64,000 nucleotides of DNA. Source: Lingula anatina (lineage: Eukaryota; Brachiopoda; Lingulata; Lingulida; Lingulidae). The stretch spans positions 72,384-136,383 of the forward strand of contig NW_019775435.1 in the NCBI RefSeq assembly GCF_001039355.2, read 5' to 3'. This document shows positions 56,788 to 64,000 of the stretch, piece by piece (the first letter of the stretch is position 1; each line of letters starts with the position of its first letter). A program made the translations under genes and the position numbers. The notes beneath the pieces were generated by a model, which did no database searches, was not told the origin of the DNA, and worked only from the letters and a program-made list of their open reading frames with translations.

Positions 56788-57764
56788 AACCATCAACCAG
56801 TTGTACTCTTCCCAAAATACAAGGTCCATCTCCCAAAAAATTGAGATCAGTCTCAGGGTTTGGTATATCAAAGTCACTAGTGCTGCCGCCTGTTTGCATT
56901 ATTTGTAAAAAAAAGATAGATACATCAAGGTACAAAATAAGAGAACAAGGGATAGATTATCCTTGGCAGAAACTCTTGATGGTGGTAAGCTTATATTTAT
57001 TTGGTCTCATTTCATAAATTCAGATTATTTTATGGAAATTGTTAGGATTGGTTGGAATATCACTTTGTTGCATTTCGGAATAACATAATGATTTTAGTTA
57101 GTTTTTTATTGATTGCGGTAGTTACACTGGTTATGAAATACATCCGATTTTAGACATTTTTGTTCAGGTGAATAAAGGAATTAACGTTTGGTTTTGCAGG
57201 CTCTTTAAGGGAAGTAGCAGAGAGAAAAAAGAATAAAGCATCTTGATGCATATAAGGGACAAAGATTGTTTGACAATTAATTGAGGTCAGATACCACCAC
57301 TCTTGCTATAAAGAATACATTTGTCCTGTAAAGGAGGATTGCCACAAGCAGTCACTGTGTATGCATGAATTATTTTTCCTGAATGTTTCATTTGTTTAAA
57401 TATTTAACATAGTTTCTAACCTGACTCATACAGCTGAATGCAAGTAGACTTGGGCCTTTGTATGTATTCTGAAAAAAAAGTTTACTGATATAAAAGTTCC
57501 TTTAAAACACTTATTGTTTGTTTTCATATGAAAAAGAAACATGCTTGGAGGAAGTTAAATTTTTTACAATGTTACTGTTACATACTTCTTCATCTATATT
57601 TTCAGAGAAAGACAGCCATACACAAAGTCATACCAGCTCTTTTGCAAAGAAGTTGTGCAAGAAAAAAATATTGAATGTCGGGAGGTGTTCAGGATGACAA
57701 AACTACTACAGTATTTCAAGAAATATGTCATGAAATATGAGTCTGCTGTTGCATCCACCTACAG
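56788..57764 (+). pseudogene. decayed three-exon gene of an unnamed invertebrate family (LPPVCIICKK motif)
   Basis: Splice-like blocks: 56788-56984, 57200-~57340 and 57606-57764. Exon a gives LPPVCIICKKK, then (after a frameshift near 56960) LAETLDG. Exon b begins GGSLREVAERKKNKAS; in shifted frames IRDKDCLT and EVRYHHSCYKEYI follow. Exon c gives PYTKSYQLFCKEVV…EVFRMTKLLQYFKKYV…ASTYR and ends at a good donor (AG/GTAAGT). From memory, a Cys-containing family with this motif order recurs in invertebrate genomes, but I cannot name it or its function. Two frameshifts and a stop mark it as a relic. Confidence 0.6.
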
Positions 57765-58132
57765 GTAAGTCAAATGTTACCACAATTAAAGATGTGTCTC
57801 CTTGGGTTTTTATTCACTAGGGTGTTTTTTATAGTTTTATATTTATTTAGGAGGTACTGTTATGAGGTATGTTAGTAAATAACACAAAAATATGATTTAA
57901 AATAAGTGATAATTTTGTTGTGGAAGTGAACTGAGCATAAATGCAGCCTGTTTGATATTAAAATGAGGTACCCCGGTATTTTACTTTCCATCTTTTTGTA
58001 AAGTTAATTTCTTTATTTATTAACTGTCCGCCATTTAACTGGGTCATCAAGGCTTGTCACATTGTTGAACAAATTTGGACACTGTGTCTCCTCAAACACA
58101 GTCCTTGGACTGGAAACCGGTCTTGCACAGCT

Positions 58133-58477
58133 TCAGCTTTCCTCTGGTGCTTCAATACCAACATGATTTTCAAAGCAATTGGTGTCAACAATTATGGTGT
58201 TTGATAATTCTATTGCCAGGTTGTGGTCACTTAGTCTAATTTTTGCCAGTGTTTTAACACTCATTTTGATGTAATTTTCACATTCATAATATCTTTTAAT
58301 TGTTTTGCATGTCCTTAATTTGTTTGAGATCGAGCTATTTAATTCCAACCAGAAGAGTTTGTCGATTTTTAGTTCAATTTTTCTACAAGGTTTTCTTTTT
58401 GATGTAATTTCTTTGGTGGGTTGTTTTCTTCGAACAAACCCCAACAACAGTGAAAAGATTGGATAGATTCTGTCCAT
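58133..58477 (-). pseudogene. possible LINE C-terminal fragment
   Basis: A 114-residue minus-strand frame with YYECENYIKMSVKTLAKIRL and SDHNLAIE resembles the region after the reverse transcriptase in some LINE ORFs (…KIRLSDHNL.IE.GR…). The zinc-knuckle that should follow is not recognisable. Could be chance similarity. Confidence 0.4.
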
Positions 58478-58679
58478 GTGTTTTTCTTAATAAATTTGTA
58501 TCTTGCTCAAGATTGTACACCTGCTTTACGGTTCTATTATCTACTGGTAGTTGTTCCAGTCAAAAACTATATCTTTGGACAAGTTTAGTTATAGTGGAAG
58601 AAATAGGGTACCTGCATGCCGAGCTCAGCTATAGACATGGTATTGCTAGCCTGCTTTCTTAGACCTAAAATCCATTTGC

Positions 58680-59740
58680 AAATCTTTAAGTGTACCTGTT
58701 CGAATGGCATTTTATTAATCTTTTTCAGATATGCACAATTAATGTAGAAAGTTATATTTTCACAGGTGAAATAATTAAGTTGGAAAAAATATATATCATA
58801 AAAGCCGGCCTTGCTAACTGTGAGCTCTTATTTCTTTTAATATGCTGTTGTTACTAGACAATGCTGCAATTAAATGCAATTAACAAACTTCTTTAAAATT
58901 GTACCTTTGCAATTTAAAGATAAACTTGAACATAAAAACCTTAATTATTCTACCTAGTCAAGCACTTAGATATTTTTTTAAATAATTTCTTGAGCACTTG
59001 CCAGCTTCACAAACAGGCAGCCCTTATAATACCTAGCTTTTAACTCTACACATGGTTTATACTATTTATCAGTGTAAAATATTGAGTCAAATAATTTTAA
59101 GTGATTATATGCGCTTTAACACACCTGAGAATTTAAAATGCATTCAATGTAACAATACCGAACATTCATGTAAGTGATTATATGATCACTATATAGGGTA
59201 ATAGTGTGACCTGTGTGCGATTGTAGTAGAAGTAGTAAAGTGCACAGTCTGCGGGCTGTGCTACATGCCTTTCTGCCGTGAATTCACGTCATCATTTAGC
59301 CAATTATATAAATACACGTATTCTCCAACTATTTAAATCTTTCTCTCAATATTGACATCGATTTTAAAAACCTAGGACGTATTTTTTATTGAAACAACGC
59401 ATGGGAATCATCTATTAAATGTGCAAGCTTCGCATAGAAATTCATTGTCTACATCGATCAGATGTAGGTCAAGTGATCACGTGACCCCTTTCCGTTGCTT
59501 TGATTAGTTTAAAGGGTCGAACAGCAGCACTCGGAACTACTTGGATATCTCCGCACTCGACAGTCGAGGATTGCCGATTGGAACGACAGGACTATTCATT
59601 TTGATATTTCGACATAAATACTATCGCAATTATCTATATGTTGGCGCATCCTACGGTTGCCGAATTGTGGGTATTTTTTTAATTGTCTGGCCCTTGGGCC
59701 TTTTAACACAATGAAACGATAGACCACTGTAGGTGAGGGA
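58680..59740. other. intergenic, no gene seen
   Basis: AT-rich sequence with no supported coding frame. Confidence 0.5.
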
Positions 59741-59744
59741 CTAT

Positions 59745-61300
59745 ATATTTTTTAATTTATGCGCCGAAATTTTAGCAATTTTATTAAAAATAGTAAGGAA
59801 ATTAAAGGAATTTCCATAAAACAAAAGGAATATCTGGTGTCACAGTATGCAGACGACACCATACTATTTTTGGATGGCCCTGAAAAAAGTTTAAAAAATG
59901 CTCTTGACTTACTAACACAGTTTTTTTTTCTAGACTCAAGCCGAACATTGAGAAAACTAAAGCGATTTGGTTGGGTTCGAAACGTAATGAAGATATGCTG
60001 CACCAGAAAATAATATAAAATGACGTTTTACTCATTTACAAAGATGTAATACATATAGTTTCAAAATAGCGAATTATGCCCAATTTCAAAATGGTTTTTG
60101 TCGGCCATCTTGGATTTGAGGGATAAAATGGCCACCAATGGCCTCTATAATGGTAAAAATGTGTTTTTTTTTTGCTCATAACTTAGTCCAATAGCGATGG
60201 TATATAACAAAAAATTGCACTGAGATATATTTGAATATATCAATATCAATATCCATGGTTTTGCAGCGTTCACACATATCTTGGCAGGCACTTAAAACAC
60301 CCGCTTTGTCTCTTCAGATCACCTACTATCACCATAACAATATCAAAAATGACTTTTGCACCCCCAAAATAGTAGGAATCGATATATATCAAGTATATAT
60401 AGACCAAACGCTTCAAAATTCAACATAAAATAGCAAAATTATGTCCATTTTCAAAATGGCGGGTGGCGGCCATCTTGGATTTGAGGCACAAAATGGTCAC
60501 CAATTGCTTCCAAATGATCAAAATGGGTTCCTTGCCCCTTATTTAGTCAGGTTTGATGATCTATACATGTTTCTAGACCAAAAGTTAATGGGAATGTGAA
60601 ATATTATTTATTTTGGCGCCTAATTTGCATAATTTATGCTTATTTATGCATCGATAGAGCGTGTCTCTTTGGATAAAAAAAAAAAAAATATTTTGGCCCA
60701 AAGAACATTTATGCCAAGTTAGACATCTGTACTACAAAATGCAGCGTTTGGCCTTTTTTTGGCCCTTTACAAGCCTACTATAGGCCTATATATTTAAACT
60801 AGGTGATAGTTACCTACAGAGATGTGCGACCGAGATGACTAATTTATTCTGGAAAGAGATACCTGTAATTTATAATTTAGCAGAATTTCAAAAGGATATC
60901 AAGATAACAGATAACATTAAGGATATTTTGAGAAAAAACTTTATGGAATACTACAGAAATCAGAATAGGTAATAAAGACATTTATTATAAGGCTTGGGTA
61001 GATAAAGGTATTACTATAATAAATGATCTGCTTGATAAAGACGGGCTCTTTCTAACGTTTGATAAATTTTGTAAACAATAACAAACCTTGTGCAGAATCG
61101 AAATGGGAAACGATGTTCCACTTAGGAGATAACTTCAACTGGAAAAATGTATACCGAAATATTTTCAGTGCTCTGTAGATACAAGTATAAGGTGGTTGCC
61201 GTATCGAATTGTGCACAGTATTTATATAAAATCAAGATTAAAAAACTCACGATGCACATTTTGTGAAGAGGGAGAGGATACATTAAATCAATTATGATTA
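59745..61300 (+). pseudogene. broken L1-like non-LTR retrotransposon (RT to C-terminal Cys motif)
   Basis: In shifting frames the plus strand reads LCAEIL, then NSKEIKGISIKQKEYLVSQY with YADDT (RT catalytic box) and LKPNIEKTKAIWLGSKR. After about 750 bp of other repeat it continues MTNLFWKEIPVIYNLAEFQK, IGNKDIYYKAWVDKGI…LTFDKFCKQ, FNWKNVYRN, RWLPYRIVHSI and finally SRCTFCEEGEDTLNQL. This order matches L1/Tx1-type ORF2. Many frameshifts and an insertion make it inactive. The 5' part is missing. Confidence 0.8.
60060..60510. repeat. pair of ATGGCGG/CCATCTTGGATTTGAGG repeats
   Basis: Two diverged copies about 365 bp apart (near 60065 and 60429) share CAAAATGG, CGGCCATCTTGGATTTGAGG and AAAATGG(C/T)CACCAAT. 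The pair sits between two parts of the broken L1-like element, so it probably belongs to a later insertion. Confidence 0.7.
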
Positions 61301-61451
61301 CTATTATTATTATCATTATTATTAGTAATGAAATTGTTATTATTATCATTATTATTAATATCATCAGTTACTCTTAGATTAGTTTAAGGAATAAAGAAAT
61401 TGCGCGTATTCGTCCTCAACGTATCCTTTATTTTCTTAAATATATTTTAGA

Positions 61452-61483
<32 letters not shown>

Positions 61484-62330
61484 TGTGTGTGTCTATGTAT
61501 ACTTTATATTATTTTCTTTATCATTTTTTCTGTTTCTCATAATATGGTCCTTTGTGCCACTACAGGTGTCGATAATTATTTATTTAATTAGTTGATTTAC
61601 AGTTGTATAGTTATGCATTCTATTTTCTGCAATAAAAAAGAAAAATAAAAAAAATAAAAAAACAACATTTGACACGAGACGCGTGCACACCAAAATCATT
61701 CTACATATTTATGTGAACGCAATTACCAAGCATTATTTCTCACGATATTCTAGAGCTTTCTTTTGTGCTCATAATTTTCTTTTAATTTATAAATAATCCA
61801 AAACGTTCTCCTAAACAAAGGTTCTCAATAACGACATCTACCCCATTAGACCTGGTGAGTAGCTAACAATAGCAAGGACGCTCCCGAAAATTAGACCTAG
61901 TGGTAACAGCTTACGTCTCAATTTTTACGCCTAGCTTTTTTTCTATTTATAACACTTGCTGGTCGAAAACAAGAAAGTTTACTACTCATATAAAAATAAT
62001 GTACAGGGCACCAAGGGATTCCAGTTAGAAGTTCGTTCCAATTACGTTCTCCAATTACTAATATTTGCCCATAACTCAGATATTCCAGTGTTATAACCTA
62101 ACGAATAAAGCATTTATATTCCGTATTGCAAATTCTAGCATAGGGGTATATATTTTCAATCATGTCTGTGAGAAACCTTGTTTCGAAATAGATAATATAT
62201 CAGTTTTGTTCGGATTTGGACAATTAGTACTTGAATTTCGAGTTCACAGACTTTATATAATCAACTAACAATATTGTCAGCATGCAGAAAATGACAAATA
62301 TATCTCTCTTGGCTGTACATGTTTTGTGGG
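61301..62330. other. intergenic with low-complexity tracts
   Basis: (ATT)n/(TATTATCATT)-like sequence at 61290-61365, poly-T then (GT)n at 61450-61490. A short frame at 62065-62268 has no family features. Confidence 0.5.
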
Positions 62331-62334
62331 GCTT

Positions 62335-62740
62335 TGGGTGCTGGGAGTGAGTCAACACATTATTGTATCAATTTATCAGTCATCGTGCCTGGAACAAAGT
62401 GCAACGGCACTGATTACAGGTATGTTATCCTATTAATATTTACCAAGTAAAATGTCAATGATAATAGTCTGGAGTTATCAAAATAACCTTTGCAACAATA
62501 GGGACAATTGACAAAAATTGCTCTCCAGGCTGTTTTGTTTCCCTTCGGCTGCTGGGAGTGAGCCAACACATAACTGTATCAACGTATTAGTCTTCGTGCC
62601 AAAGAAGTATTATTACTGATGCATCTGACATCTGTAAAGTAGATCTTCAGAGATGCATCAGCAATAATATTTACATTTTCCTTAAGATCTATACGGCGAA
62701 TTTACATGAGTCTTCGTGCCTGGTACAAATTACAACCGCA
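62335..62740. repeat. tandem duplication, second copy split by a 108-bp insertion
   Basis: GCTGGGAGTGAG(T/C)CAACACAT…TCGTGCC recurs about 211 bp apart (62339 and 62550). In the second copy a 108-bp piece (62601-62708) is inserted and AGTCTTCGTGCC is duplicated on both sides. The insert holds an inverted repeat around CTGATGCATCTGA/…AGATGCATCAG. Confidence 0.7.
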
Positions 62741-63348
62741 CTGATTGTATTGTTATTTTCCAAGTACCTTTACGCCCTTATCTTTCTTTGAGTATCCATT
62801 GGATTTAATAACCAGCGAACACGCGCACGAGCGTGCGTGCATGTGTGTGCGCGTGTGTGAGAGAGGCATCACTGTAAGTGATGGCAATGCATTCTGGATA
62901 ACTGAAAACATATATAAGGGACCATATGCAAGGCTACCCAACTTTCAAAATTCAAAACCTTCAACCCTTTAAATAAAACAACCTTATCCATATTTCCATT
63001 TGAAATGTCAAGAATACTGATAAGAATATTGATAAGTTTTAACGTTACTGGAACTCTTTAGAGCTAAATTATTTAATTTCAGAATGACAAAAAATATCAA
63101 ATCTAACATCAGGGCAGTTTGAGCAACCGAACGTTAAGTTAAAATCTCTACTTTTTGCAAGGAAAACTCAATTTGAGGCACATTTCGGATAGAATAACTT
63201 CAGAATTGCTATTTAATTTACAAGTCTTTTTTTCACCCATCTTTTCTACGGAATAGTAATTTGTAATGGAGGAATGAAAAGTGAAACTAGGTGTTGTGAA
63301 AACGGAGAGAAAAAGACAGAGAAAGAAACCCACGTTACAATTCAGACC

Positions 63349-63351
<3 letters not shown>

Positions 63352-63408
<57 letters not shown>

Positions 63409-63412
63409 TTTA
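63352..63412. repeat. (AT)n microsatellite followed by poly-T
   Basis: About 24 AT units and a short T run. The ORFs crossing it are low-complexity artefacts. Confidence 0.9.
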
Positions 63413-63485
63413 ATTTTATGTACAGACACAGATGTGTCTGTACATATAGCCATCACCTGCGTCTGTAGTAGTCGCCGTGCACTTT

Positions 63486-63680
63486 TACCGATAACACAAT
63501 AAGTGGAAAACTGTTTTTCATTTCAGCTTGAAACTTACAGAATTGATAAATATTTATAATACGCAGGTCAAGTTCGAAAATCAGCATGATCGGGTCACTT
63601 GTAGGGAAGTTATGCTGTTTTTTCACTTTTTTCAGCATATATGCAGCACCGATAACACGATAAGTGGAAAACCATTTTAC
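63486..63680. repeat. direct repeat ending at an assembly gap
   Basis: ACCGATAACACAATAAGTGG at about 63488 recurs with one change at about 63649 (period about 161), and the second copy runs into the gap 63681-63731. The gap probably hides further tandem units. Confidence 0.65.
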
Positions 63681-64000
63681 NNNNNNNNNNNNNNNNNNNN
63701 NNNNNNNNNNNNNNNNNNNNNNNNNNNNNNNGACAGGACAGGAACAAGACATAGATGGAGAAAAGGAACTTCTGAGTATGATATCAATAATTCAAATTTG
63801 CAACTATAACTTTTCAATAAATGCCAAACTACAGATACAGGTCAAATTCCCTAGTCTACTCTTTCACATTATTTATTGTCATGAAAGGCACCCTTAAAAA
63901 AGTAGATAAATACAGAGAAAGTTTACACAGAGAGATCAACTTATAAGAATATAATGTCAATTATTTATAACAACATTTTAATAGATATTGACAGAAGGTT

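Noticed and set aside
63148-63502. Tyr-Ile repeat frames on both strands
   Set aside because: They are translations of the (AT)n microsatellite.

Overview
This is eukaryotic DNA: about 37% GC by eye, long spliced genes with canonical introns, many microsatellites, and many small inverted-repeat and retroelement fragments. The protein families suggest a lophotrochozoan, most likely a mollusc. The evidence is a complement-like thioester protein with alternative bait exons, a somatomedin-B ectodomain protein of the type expanded in molluscs and annelids, and an orphan class A GPCR. The species cannot be fixed from the sequence. The window is an assembled scaffold with three sized gaps (42547-42571, 53080-53222, 63681-63731) and three single-N joins (2104, 11146, 13967).

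Layout. 1-2700: copies of an unnamed interspersed repeat (called R1 here), one split by a 238-bp TA-flanked inverted-repeat element. 3873-7394 (minus): a three-exon gene for a secreted or surface protein with a somatomedin-B-like domain. 8490-17000: R1 copies, then a roughly 2.3-kb unit present three times (the first partial). Two copies hold a 551-bp inverted-repeat element; the third lacks it and instead carries a 5'-truncated non-LTR retrotransposon. 17110-18573 (minus): an intronless class A GPCR whose 5' end lies in a repeat copy. 19010-20190: more R1.

22206-49650 (plus) is the centre of the window: one complete thioester-containing protein (TEP, alpha-2-macroglobulin/C3 superfamily) gene. 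It has a TATA box, a 5' UTR exon, signal peptide, MG domains, a bait region, a GCGEQ thioester with the downstream catalytic-type histidine, and a polyadenylation signal. All splice phases agree and give a 1455-residue protein with the first bait exon. Between constant exons 18 and 19 lie seven alternative bait exons with the same phases and a shared C-terminal signature, plus one decayed eighth. Each exon length leaves remainder 1 on division by 3, so only one exon (or four or seven) keeps the frame. The interchangeable segment is the protease-accessible bait, so the locus looks built to present a choice of protease targets in front of one opsonising thioester domain. This is the most interesting system in the window.

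49650-64000 is mostly gene relics: a frameshifted SAP-domain gene, a transposase fragment cut by a gap, a palindrome-rich tandem repeat built on TCCTATAGGATCCTATAGGA, a decayed multi-exon Cys-motif gene, a broken L1-like retrotransposon, and small tandem repeats.
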